Part shown: piece after piece, positions 7,357 to 14,310 of the stretch
Numbering within the stretch: the stretch's first letter is position 1
Layout of the letters: each line of letters starts with the position of its first letter
Assembly (NCBI GenBank): GCA_965120355.1
Contig: CBCPMX010000065.1
Coordinates: 1 to 16,026, forward strand
Source of the DNA: CBCPMX01 sp965120355
Lineage (GTDB): Bacteria > Bacillota > Clostridia > Oscillospirales > Oscillospiraceae
DNA length: 16,026 bases
Direction: 5' to 3'
The notes under the pieces: generated by a model
The model's input: the letters and a program-made list of their open reading frames with translations, nothing else
The model's database searches: none
Told to the model about the DNA's origin: nothing
Made by a program: the position numbers and the translations under genes

Positions 7357-8774
7357 GTGGATCCCTCCTCCTGATCCCGGCTGCCCAGGTGGAGGGGGTG
7401 ACCGGGAAATTGCGTATGGCGCACCGTGCTGGAAACCTGGGCCTGCTGTGCCAACTGCGCCAAAGCTGTGCGGACCTGTTGATCGGTTCTGCCGGTGGGA
7501 CGCAGGCCCATCGCCCGCTGAAAGCTGGAAATGGCCTGCGATGTCTGCCGGTCAGCGGTGCCGGTGACTCTGGGAGCAGCCATCGCCGGAATGACTTGCG
7601 CAGCCTGCCGCAGCTGCCGCTGAATGGTGGCAACGGTGGGAACTGCCGTGGAAACGGGGATGGAGACCACGTTGGGGAACAGCACCTGGTCGTCCAGAAC
7701 GATATGCTCAATGCTGGCGAATACCTGGTAGATGGCGTCCCAGGTGGCAGGGCCAACAATGCCGTCGGCAGTGATGCCTGCGTGCTGCTGAAAAACCCGG
7801 ACGGCGGCAGTGGTCTGCGCACCGTAGTCTCCGTCCACAGAGATATGTGGAATGGTGGGGATGAAGCTGCTGAGAACGGTGAGCATATATTGAAGCAGCC
7901 GGACGGATTCCCCGGTGCTTCCAGGAGAGAGCATGGCCGGATATTCCCATGAAACGCCTACGAATTGCTGCCCTTCGCTGACCAGTTCCGCCAGCCGTGT
8001 CACAGCCACATACAGTCGTACAAGCTGATACCAGGTGGCCATGCCGACGACGCCGTCTGGAGTCAGCCCGAAGATCTCCTGAAAGGCAATGACTGCATTT
8101 TCTGTGGCCTGATCAAATATGCCGGTCAGTGGGTTGATCTTGGGAATGGCAGGATAGCTTTGGGCAATGCGGTTCAGGGATGCCTGGATAATGACCACAT
8201 TGGCGCCGGTGTCGCCCTGCCGCAGAGGCGTGCCGGGATAGGAACGTTCCGCGCCGCGGACAGGCGCGTTGGTGACCAGCTCGATATTGTCTCCATAGTA
8301 GAAGCGGAGGATGTCCATATATCCGTAGCCCTGCTGAGCCAGTTCCTGGGAACCCCACTGGCTCAGTCCATCGCAGGTGACAGTGGTGCCGTTACAGAAT
8401 TTTGCGGCCAATGGCTCTACAAAACCGGTACGGCGGATGTAGTGGTTGAACATATCGTCTACCAGCAGATCAATGTTCTCAAAAGTATTGCGCCCGTTGA
8501 TAAATTTCTGATCGATGGCAGTGCTGGCGGTGATGTCAAAATCATAGCCTCGGCTGGGGTAATATTCTGTATAAATGCGGTTTAATGCAAACGAGATGAT
8601 GGCGATGATATTGGCCTTCAGCGCTTCCGTTTCCCAGGTGGGGTAGACCTCGCTGGAGGCCACGTTTTTGACATAATCCGGAAAGCTGACGGTGACATTT
8701 TCAGCCTGCGAGCTGGGAGAACCGAGGTGTACGGTAATGGTGTCAGGTACATAGGGATATAGAGAGATATCCAT
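7353..8774 (-). CDS. SleC-like protein: SpoIID-type domain plus peptidoglycan-binding repeats
   Basis: This 473-residue protein resembles the core of the clostridial spore cortex-lytic enzyme SleC. Residues about 28-168 form the SpoIID/SleC domain: DYVKNVASSEVYPTWETEAL, then ISFALNRIYTEYY, DFDITASTAIDQKF and CDGLSQWGSQELA, ending in ILRFYYGDNIEL. Glu42 in SSEVYP is where SpoIID-type lytic enzymes have their essential Glu. Three peptidoglycan-binding repeats follow, at about 183-258 (LRQGDTGANVVIIQ... GVVGMATW), 284-352 (PGSTGESVRLLQ... GIVGPATW) and a degenerate one at 375-440. No signal peptide is present. The protein begins almost at the SpoIID domain, so it lacks the long N-terminal pre/pro region of SleC, which seems to be encoded by the 130-codon gene upstream. 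AAGGAGG lies 5 bases before the ATG. Expected role: cleavage of cortex peptidoglycan at germination; this is inferred from the family. Confidence 0.9.
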   Translation of the reverse strand: MDISLYPYVPDTITVHLGSPSSQAENVTVSFPDYVKNVASSEVYPTWETEALKANIIAIISFALNRIYTEYYPSRGYDFDITASTAIDQKFINGRNTFENIDLLVDDMFNHYIRRTGFVEPLAAKFCNGTTVTCDGLSQWGSQELAQQGYGYMDILRFYYGDNIELVTNAPVRGAERSYPGTPLRQGDTGANVVIIQASLNRIAQSYPAIPKINPLTGIFDQATENAVIAFQEIFGLTPDGVVGMATWYQLVRLYVAVTRLAELVSEGQQFVGVSWEYPAMLSPGSTGESVRLLQYMLTVLSSFIPTIPHISVDGDYGAQTTAAVRVFQQHAGITADGIVGPATWDAIYQVFASIEHIVLDDQVLFPNVVSIPVSTAVPTVATIQRQLRQAAQVIPAMAAPRVTGTADRQTSQAISSFQRAMGLRPTGRTDQQVRTALAQLAQQAQVSSTVRHTQFPGHPLHLGSRDQEEGST

Positions 8775-8791
8775 GTCTGCCTCCTTCTGCG

Positions 8792-9184
8792 TCAGTACAG
8801 GGGTTGAGGCGTGATATTGAACCGCTCCGTTTCGTCAGGCGGGGGATAAGTGGAGTCGGATGGAACAAATTGAAGCTCCTGCAAAGTGACCGTGTTTGGA
8901 AAAACCTGAACGTTTTGGACAACAATGCGGCCGAAATTCCGGTGGCTGGCGACGATATCTACAGAGGTCCAGGAATTCTCATCCACCGGGGACTGACTCT
9001 CCGCCAGGTCCGGTGTGGTTACGGACACAGGCGCGGTTTTTCCGCTGGCGTCGGAGACGCGGACTGCCAGCAGCGTTTGGCCGCCGGCAGCGTTGTTTTC
9101 AAAAAAGAGGATCCCGACGTCTGGGATGGGGATTTGGGCGTCGGAGGTATAGGAACGGGTGATGATGGTACCGGTACCGGACAT
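8792..9184 (-). CDS. Stand-alone SleC N-terminal-region-like protein
   Basis: A 130-residue beta-rich protein. The pattern of short strands, IPIPDVGILFF, TLLAVRVSDASGKTAPVSV, TTPDLAES, then SVDIVASHRNFGRIVVQNVQ and VFPNTVTLQELQFVP, resembles the carboxypeptidase-regulatory-like N-terminal region of clostridial SleC ('...PIxxAxVxI...SGxTxxVxLxAPD...V.GVQIFPGxTxxQ...MxP'). It is the first gene of the three-gene locus, 16 bases ahead of the SpoIID-like gene. The open frame runs on to 10261 on the minus strand, but that part only mirrors the ABC ATPase; the ATG at 9184 has AAGGGGG 9 bases upstream and lies after the sigma-E promoter, so I use it. No signal peptide. It may act in trans as an inhibitor or folding partner of the lytic enzyme; this is inference. 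Confidence 0.8.
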   Translation of the reverse strand: MSGTGTIITRSYTSDAQIPIPDVGILFFENNAAGGQTLLAVRVSDASGKTAPVSVTTPDLAESQSPVDENSWTSVDIVASHRNFGRIVVQNVQVFPNTVTLQELQFVPSDSTYPPPDETERFNITPQPLY

Positions 9185-9216
9185 GGGTATGCGCCCCCTT
9201 CTAAAGTCTTTATCGT

Positions 9217-9245
9217 ATTCTATGCGCCGCGCATGAAAAATGTGC
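9217..9245 (-). promoter_or_regulatory. Sigma-E (mother-cell) promoter of the SleC-like locus
   Basis: On the minus strand GCACATT (9239-9245), 14 bases, CATAGAAT (9217-9224). Against the Bacillus sigma-E consensus KMATATT-14-CATACAMT it matches 6 of 7 and 7 of 8 positions. The same -10 also fits sigma-K (CATAnnnTA, with AC 17 bases upstream), so later mother-cell expression is possible. Confidence 0.65.
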
Positions 9246-9380
9246 CTGTCCGGTGCGGTTTGCCGGTCTGAGCGGACAACGGGCAGAGAATGAGTGGGAA
9301 ATTTTGTGTGAAAAATGTGAAGATCTAGTGCATTTCCCGTGATATCAAGAAATTTGTGCGGGATGCCGAAAAAAAGCACT

Positions 9381-9408
9381 TTTAGAATGCGGTTTTTTAT
9401 GATATAAT
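9381..9408 (+). promoter_or_regulatory. Sigma-A promoter of the Gld-type ABC operon
   Basis: TTTAGA (9381-9386), 16 bases, perfect TATAAT (9403-9408). The start is near 9415, leaving a leader of about 160 bases before the ATPase gene. Confidence 0.65.
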
Positions 9409-9431
9409 GTCTCAACAAAGCGGCGCGGAGC

Positions 9432-9543
9432 GTGCAGATATGCACTGCGGAGACATTGTAAGTCTGTTTCGCATCCGAAAAAAGGGGGACAGGCCGAAAC
9501 GCGGCCTGCTGATCGGCGTTTTGTTCCTGTGCGTGGGCGCAGG
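9432..9543 (+). other. Structured leader of the ABC operon with competing hairpins
   Basis: Three possible hairpins lie in the leader: GTGCA-GATA-TGCAC (9432-9445); CAGGCCG-AAACG-CGGCCTG (9490-9508); and CCTGTGC-GTGG-GCGCAGG (9526-9543, one G-U). The second competes with an alternative stem, CGAAACGC (9495-9502) with GCGTTTTG (9516-9523). Mutually exclusive stems suggest attenuation or ligand sensing, but I recognise no known riboswitch class, and the same bases could code for a small ORF. Confidence 0.3.
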
Positions 9544-9559
9544 TTCGACCCCAGCATAG
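9440..9559 (+). CDS. Possible 39-residue single-span membrane peptide
   Basis: This short ORF begins at an ATG 9 bases after GGAG (9427-9430) and ends 18 bases before the ATPase ATG. The peptide has a basic middle (FRIRKKGDRPKRG) followed by a hydrophobic stretch LLIGVLFLCVGAG, which could be one membrane span or an uncleaved signal. It lies wholly within the transcribed leader. The frame also opens at an ATG at 9407, but that overlaps the -10 box and cannot be used from this promoter. No family is recognised. It could be a small ABC-complex subunit, a leader peptide or chance. Confidence 0.3.
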   Translation: MHCGDIVSLFRIRKKGDRPKRGLLIGVLFLCVGAGSTPA

Positions 9560-9577
9560 TTTAGGAGGGAACTCAGG

Positions 9578-10543
9578 ATGATTGAAGTATCCGGATTGAC
9601 CAAAACCTACGGCAAAAAGCGAGGTATCAACGATATCACTTTCTCCATTGATGAGGGGGAAATTGTTGGTTTCCTCGGGCCCAACGGCGCTGGGAAATCC
9701 ACCACGATGAACGTGATTACCGGATATCTGTCCGCTACCGCCGGCACTGCCAAAGTTGCGGATATTGATATTCTGGAGAATCCGCTGGAGGCCAAGCGGC
9801 ATATCGGCTATCTGCCGGAGCAGCCTCCCCTGTACCTGGACATGACGGCACAGGAATATCTGAATTTTATCTATAATATCAAAGGTGTGGACAGCAAAAA
9901 TCTGCCGCGGAAAGAGCATATTGATCAGATCTGTGAAATGGTCGGCATCACCCATGTTCGTGACCGTGTGATGAGCAACCTGTCCAAGGGCTACAAACAG
10001 CGCTGCGGTCTGGCGCAGGCGCTGATTGGCGACCCGGACGTGCTGATTCTCGATGAGCCGACAGTGGGCCTGGATCCGAAGCAGATCATTGAGATCCGCA
10101 ACGTCATTAAGGACCTGGGCAGAAACCGCACGATTATTTTGTCTACCCATATTCTTCAGGAGGTTTCTGCCGTCTGCGAGCGTGTGCTGGTCATTAACGA
10201 AGGCCGCATGGTGGCCGACGACAAGCCGGAGCACCTGGCGGCGCTGGTCAGCGGCAAGCACAAGCTGCAGTTCCGCATTGCCGGCCCCAAGGATCAGATT
10301 GTCTCCACGCTGCGCGCGGTGGACGGCGTGAAGTCTGTGACGGCCACCATTGAGGCGGAGCGCGGCGCCTATGATTATCTGGTGGAATCCGCTGAGAATC
10401 TGGATGTCCGCAAACCCATTTTTTCCGCACTGGCAGCGGCGGGATATCCCATTCTGCTGCTGAAGAATCAGGATCTGAGCTTGGAGGATGTATTCATCAA
10501 GCTGACTGAAAATAAAAAGCGCGGCTCCGCTGCGAACAAGTAA
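9578..10543 (+). CDS. ABC transporter ATP-binding protein (GldA-like)
   Basis: A 321-residue nucleotide-binding subunit that powers the permease encoded next. All ABC motifs are present: Walker A GPNGAGKST (34-42), Q-loop Gln82 in LPEQPPLYLDMT, signature LSKGYKQR (135-142), Walker B VLILDEP (155-161), D-loop GLDP (164-167) and H-loop His191 in STHIL. The LSKGYKQR signature is typical of the multidrug/GldA/CcmA-like subgroup. The extra C-terminal domain of about 90 residues (from about 230) has the beta-rich DUF4162-like character common in this group. AGGAGG precedes the ATG by 9 bases. It is the first large gene of an operon of ATPase, permease, GldG-like and DUF4340-like genes, spaced 18, 15 and -1 bases. 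Export is likely; the substrate is unknown. Confidence 0.95.
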   Translation: MIEVSGLTKTYGKKRGINDITFSIDEGEIVGFLGPNGAGKSTTMNVITGYLSATAGTAKVADIDILENPLEAKRHIGYLPEQPPLYLDMTAQEYLNFIYNIKGVDSKNLPRKEHIDQICEMVGITHVRDRVMSNLSKGYKQRCGLAQALIGDPDVLILDEPTVGLDPKQIIEIRNVIKDLGRNRTIILSTHILQEVSAVCERVLVINEGRMVADDKPEHLAALVSGKHKLQFRIAGPKDQIVSTLRAVDGVKSVTATIEAERGAYDYLVESAENLDVRKPIFSALAAAGYPILLLKNQDLSLEDVFIKLTENKKRGSAANK

Positions 10544-10561
10544 CCAAAGGAGGGAACTAGT

Positions 10562-11266
10562 ATGCGTGCGATTTTAAAGCGCGACCTGCGGTCCTATTTT
10601 TCTTCACCGCTTGGTTATGTGTTCATCGCGGCATTCCTGCTCGTCATCAATATCTATTTCTATCTGTATAACGTCTACAGCGCTTCGTCCGACCTGACCT
10701 ATGCCTTCAGCTTTATGCTGCTGATGATGGTGTTTCTGGTGCCGATCCTGACCATGCGCACCTTCAGCGAGGACTACAAGCAGAAGACAGATCAGCTGCT
10801 GCTGACCGCCCCGGTAAAGCTGACCGGCATTGTGCTGGGCAAGTTTTTCGCCGCCCTGGTGGTGTTCCTCATCACGCTGGTGTTCACGCTGCTGTATGTG
10901 GTGGTCATCGCCATGTTCGGCCACGTCAGTTCTGCCATCGTTGTGGGCAACTATGTGGCAATCATCGCTGTGGCCTGCACGTTTATTTCCATCGGTGTGT
11001 TTATCTCGTCGCTGACGCAGAATCAGCTGATCTCCTGCATCGCGACGCTGGGCGCGTTTTTGGCGCTGTATCTGTTCGACTACAGCTACAATATTGTCAA
11101 CTCCACCTTCGCAAAGAACATGATCTATTGGCTGAGTCTGTTCCGCCGGTATGATTCGTTTACCAACGGCATTTTCTCATTTGCGGATCTGATCTACTAT
11201 CTGAGCGTTGCCGGAATTTTTGTTTTCCTCACCGTCCGTGTGCTGGAAAAGAAGCGCTGGAGCTAA
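10562..11266 (+). CDS. ABC-2-type permease (GldF-like)
   Basis: A 234-residue integral membrane protein with six predicted spans at about 17-37, 47-67, 95-119, 128-150, 155-173 and 206-226. The N-terminal helix FSSPLGYVFIAAFL and the cytoplasmic loop MRTFSEDYKQKTDQLLLTAP after span 2 are characteristic of the GldF/ABC-2 family; the loop is the expected coupling helix to the ATPase. AAAGGAGGG lies 7 bases before the ATG. Lone permease genes of this size are thought to act as homodimers with two ATPase copies. The substrate is unknown, though the company of GldG-like and DUF4340-like proteins implies a cell-envelope rather than a drug-efflux function (inference). Confidence 0.93.
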   Translation: MRAILKRDLRSYFSSPLGYVFIAAFLLVINIYFYLYNVYSASSDLTYAFSFMLLMMVFLVPILTMRTFSEDYKQKTDQLLLTAPVKLTGIVLGKFFAALVVFLITLVFTLLYVVVIAMFGHVSSAIVVGNYVAIIAVACTFISIGVFISSLTQNQLISCIATLGAFLALYLFDYSYNIVNSTFAKNMIYWLSLFRRYDSFTNGIFSFADLIYYLSVAGIFVFLTVRVLEKKRWS

Positions 11267-11281
11267 GGGAGGAACTGCAAC

Positions 11282-12760
11282 ATGGCAAAACTAACGCACA
11301 ATACCGAACAGACCAGCTATGGCAAAAAGCGCCGCTATAAAATCGGCGCCCTGGCCGCCTTATCCACGGTTTTGGTGATCGTGGCTGTGCTGGTGGTGAA
11401 CTATCTGGTGGGCTATTTGTCCGATCGCTTTGTGCTGGAAATCGATATGACCGAGACCAACCTGTATGAGATCTCCGATGAAACGGCCCAGACCCTGCGC
11501 AATCTGAAAGAACCCGTAACCATTCATGTCATGTGTCCGGAAACCACCTATGAGTCGGACTCCCAACTCAACCAGATCCGGGAGGTCCTTCGCCGCTATG
11601 AAATCCTCAGCGAGGGCAACGTGACGGTAAACTATATCGACCCGTACTCCAATCCGCAGCTCTACGAACAGTACAATGCGCTGGGTGACATTTCTACTGG
11701 CGACCTGATCGTGGAAAGCGCCAGACGGTACCGGCATCTGACACCATCCAATCTGTACACGCTGCAGACCGGCGACGACGGCAATACCTATATTGTAGGC
11801 CTGCGGGCCGAGCAGCGTCTGACCTCCGCCATCCTGTATGTGGTCTCTGAAAATGTGCCCAAGGCTGCATATATCACCGGCCACGGCGAAACCACGTCCC
11901 TGGACTCCTTTGAGACGGTACTGACCAACTCCAACTATGAAATTGAGACCATCTCCATCATGGCGGAAGGCGAGGAGATTCCGGAGGATGTGACCCTGCT
12001 GATCATCTCCCAGCCCACGGCGGACTACACCGATGCGGAAATTGACAAAATTGACGCTTTCCTCAATGCTGGCGGCAACGCCATTATCTCCTACGCTTCC
12101 AATACGCCAACGTTGGAGAATTTGGAACGGTATTTTGAAGAGTGGGGCGTGTCTTTCTCCAATGAACTGATTTTTGACAACAACCGGAACTTGGCGGGCT
12201 ATCCCTACTATTTGCTGCCGGAGATCGTGTCGGTGGAGGGACTGACAGACTCCCTGCCCACCAACACCAGTGTATGTATGCCCTCTTGCCGGCCCATCAA
12301 CACGCTGTTTGAGACCAATGGCTGGCGCGGCACTCAGGTGCTGATGCAGACCTCCAACAGCTCCTATGGCAAGAGCCTGGATGAACAGATTGACGCCTTG
12401 GAGCAGGCCGAGGATGATACCAGCGGCCCCTTCAACGTCATGGTCATGGCCTATCAGACCAATGTGGACTCCAACCTGAACCAGACCAATTCCTATGTGC
12501 TGTTCACCAATGCCAGTTTCCTGGCAGACAGCACCCTGGATTCCGACGCTTTCCTGAACTCCACCTATCTGCTTTCCCTGATGAACTTTATTTCTGAAGA
12601 TGAGGACGCGGTTATCATTGCAGATAAAGAATACAGCGACACCACCCTGGTGATCTCTGGCTGGCAGACTTCTGTTCTGTTCTGGCTGTTGATTGTGATC
12701 ATCCCCGTCGGCACGCTGGCCATTGGCCTGTTTGTCTGGGCGCGAAGGAGACATATGTAA
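11282..12760 (+). CDS. GldG-like ABC transporter auxiliary protein
   Basis: A 492-residue protein of the GldG / 'ABC-type uncharacterized transport system' family (PF09822-like). It has an N-terminal span at about 21-46 after a basic start, a large extracytoplasmic part, and a C-terminal span at about 464-486 ending in the basic tail WARRRHM. The opening of the soluble part, DMTETNLYEISDETAQTLRN, then EPVTIHVM and VNYIDPYSNPQL, is the conserved family start. A Rossmann-like GIFT/ThuA-type fold is known for this family; YITGHGE and VTLLIISQPTADYTDAEI fit it. GGGAGG lies 9 bases before the ATG. In gliding Bacteroidetes GldG belongs to the motility ABC complex; in Firmicutes its job is undefined. 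Confidence 0.93.
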   Translation: MAKLTHNTEQTSYGKKRRYKIGALAALSTVLVIVAVLVVNYLVGYLSDRFVLEIDMTETNLYEISDETAQTLRNLKEPVTIHVMCPETTYESDSQLNQIREVLRRYEILSEGNVTVNYIDPYSNPQLYEQYNALGDISTGDLIVESARRYRHLTPSNLYTLQTGDDGNTYIVGLRAEQRLTSAILYVVSENVPKAAYITGHGETTSLDSFETVLTNSNYEIETISIMAEGEEIPEDVTLLIISQPTADYTDAEIDKIDAFLNAGGNAIISYASNTPTLENLERYFEEWGVSFSNELIFDNNRNLAGYPYYLLPEIVSVEGLTDSLPTNTSVCMPSCRPINTLFETNGWRGTQVLMQTSNSSYGKSLDEQIDALEQAEDDTSGPFNVMVMAYQTNVDSNLNQTNSYVLFTNASFLADSTLDSDAFLNSTYLLSLMNFISEDEDAVIIADKEYSDTTLVISGWQTSVLFWLLIVIIPVGTLAIGLFVWARRRHM

Positions 12761-14238
12761 TGAAAAGCATCAAACCCATTGTGATCTCAGTGGCCGTCAT
12801 TCTCCTGGTGGTGCTAGCGTACATTCTGCTGGTATTTGTATTCCCGGAGACGACGGTGACCGAGGAGGAAGAGGTTGAGGAGACTACCACCGAAACCACG
12901 CAGACAGTCTACATTGTCGATGAGAACTATGAAGATCTGGTGAGTTTCGACATTCTGCCTGCGGAGGGGACGGAGATTCATGTGGATATCTCCATTACCG
13001 ATGACGGCTATGTTTTTGAGGTGGAGCCGGAATCCACGTTCTTTGACTACGACTCCTCTCTGCTGCGCAGCATGACCTATACAGTCACATCCATGAGTGC
13101 CAAGAGCGTAGTGGAGGACGATGATCCGGATCTGTCGGCCTATGGATTGGACGAGCCGTGGCATACGGTCCGCACCACCTATTCTGACGGACATGTGGTG
13201 GAGGTCTATCTGGGCAACCAGACGCCGGTGGATGGAAACTACTACTGCATGACAAATCAGTCGGACGAGATTTATACCATCGGCAGCTATATGGTATCGC
13301 TGCTGACCAGAACCGATTTGGACTACAGAGCCATTACCCTGTTCCCCACCTATACAGAAGATGATATCTATACCAACATCAACTGGATTCGAATCACTGA
13401 GCGGGACGGCACGGTCATTGAACTGCTGCTGGATGAGGAATTGAACCATGAGTACAATGTTTCCTCCAGTCAGTATGTCATGCTGCAGCCGCAGCAGGGC
13501 TCCGGTAATGACACCATTATCAAGTCCGACGTCATGGATGTTGTGGCCACGGTGGAGGCGTCTGAGATTCTCTGCGACATCACCGAAGACGACTACGCTA
13601 CGTACGGCTTTGATGATCCGGTGCGGCTGGAAATGACCGATGTGTCCGGAAACAGCCTGAATCTGCTCATTGGAGATCTGTGCGAAAATGATTCCTACAC
13701 CTATGTGATGGTGGATGGCTCCAATACGGTGCTGACCTGCCCCACTTCGGCACTGACCTGGCAGGACATCAACTATTATGAACTGATGATCCGGACGGTC
13801 TGGTCCTATTCCATTGCCGATGTCGCGTCCATCACGTATGATCTGGAAGGCGAGCACCATGAGCTGATCATGGAGCACTACGTGACCCAGAACGCCAATG
13901 GAAACGACACGGACGGCATCAATGCCACGCTGGACGGTGAAGAGATTCTGGAAACCAATGCACGCCGTCTGTATGTGCGGACGCTGAACTTCCGCGCCAT
14001 TGGAGACGCAAGTGCAGACGATGTGGAAGGTATGGAACCGATGGCAACCGTGACCATCACCATGCTGGACGGCACCAGCCATACGATGGAGTTGTATGCA
14101 CTCAATGACCGGCAATATGCCGTATCTGTGGACGGTGTCATTCAATCCTATTGCTACAAACGTAACTACAACACACTGGTGGAGGCAATTGACTTGGTCT
14201 TGTCCGGTGAGGAATTGGAGTTCTCGTTTGATTCGTAA
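12760..14238 (+). CDS. Membrane-anchored DUF4340-like protein
   Basis: A 492-residue protein with one N-terminal span (about 5-28), then a Glu/Thr-rich linker (29-49) and a very acidic extracytoplasmic part. Two related segments, about 128-182 and 282-333, each show the pattern 'YG[LF]D(D/E)P...v..sG....l.iG......Y.....' typical of DUF4340, so the family fold occurs twice. The start ATG shares one base with the GldG-like stop (TAATG) and AAGGAGA lies 8 bases upstream, showing tight coupling. DUF4340 genes regularly follow GldG-like genes in many phyla, so it is probably the extracellular partner of the ABC complex. No catalytic motif is visible and the function is unknown. The terminator right after it closes the operon. 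Confidence 0.9.
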   Translation: MKSIKPIVISVAVILLVVLAYILLVFVFPETTVTEEEEVEETTTETTQTVYIVDENYEDLVSFDILPAEGTEIHVDISITDDGYVFEVEPESTFFDYDSSLLRSMTYTVTSMSAKSVVEDDDPDLSAYGLDEPWHTVRTTYSDGHVVEVYLGNQTPVDGNYYCMTNQSDEIYTIGSYMVSLLTRTDLDYRAITLFPTYTEDDIYTNINWIRITERDGTVIELLLDEELNHEYNVSSSQYVMLQPQQGSGNDTIIKSDVMDVVATVEASEILCDITEDDYATYGFDDPVRLEMTDVSGNSLNLLIGDLCENDSYTYVMVDGSNTVLTCPTSALTWQDINYYELMIRTVWSYSIADVASITYDLEGEHHELIMEHYVTQNANGNDTDGINATLDGEEILETNARRLYVRTLNFRAIGDASADDVEGMEPMATVTITMLDGTSHTMELYALNDRQYAVSVDGVIQSYCYKRNYNTLVEAIDLVLSGEELEFSFDS

Positions 14239-14246
14239 GAAACTGC

Positions 14247-14278
14247 AAAATGCGCGCTGCTTCGGCAGCGCGCATTTT
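14247..14278. terminator. Bidirectional intrinsic terminator, ABC operon / spoIVA
   Basis: AAAATGCGCGCTGC (14247-14260) pairs perfectly with GCAGCGCGCATTTT (14265-14278) around a TTCG tetraloop. Because the stem ends in A4/T4, either strand ends in a U-run. It lies between two convergent genes, 9 bases after the DUF4340-like stop and 33 bases beyond the spoIVA stop. Confidence 0.93.
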
Positions 14279-14310
14279 GTCATGTCCGTACAGCCCCTGC
14301 GGGGGAGCGC

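Noticed and set aside
9406..9458. Stem formed by AATGTCTC and GAGACATT in the ABC operon leader
   Set aside because: The left arm overlaps the -10 box and lies before the predicted transcription start, so it would not be transcribed from this promoter.
9542..9552. tRNA T-loop-like sequence GGTTCGACCCC
   Set aside because: No acceptor, D or anticodon arms around it; it is part of a hairpin in the ABC operon leader.
8792..10261. A 489-codon open frame on the minus strand covering the 130-codon gene and much of the ABC ATPase
   Set aside because: Only the part from the ATG at 9184 has a ribosome-binding site and a sensible protein; the rest is antisense to a clear ABC ATPase and crosses both promoters.
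11360..12754. Long minus-strand frame opposite the GldG-like gene
   Set aside because: It mirrors a well-supported gene and shows no recognisable domain; a shadow of GC-rich codon use. The same applies to 12814-14283 opposite the DUF4340-like gene.
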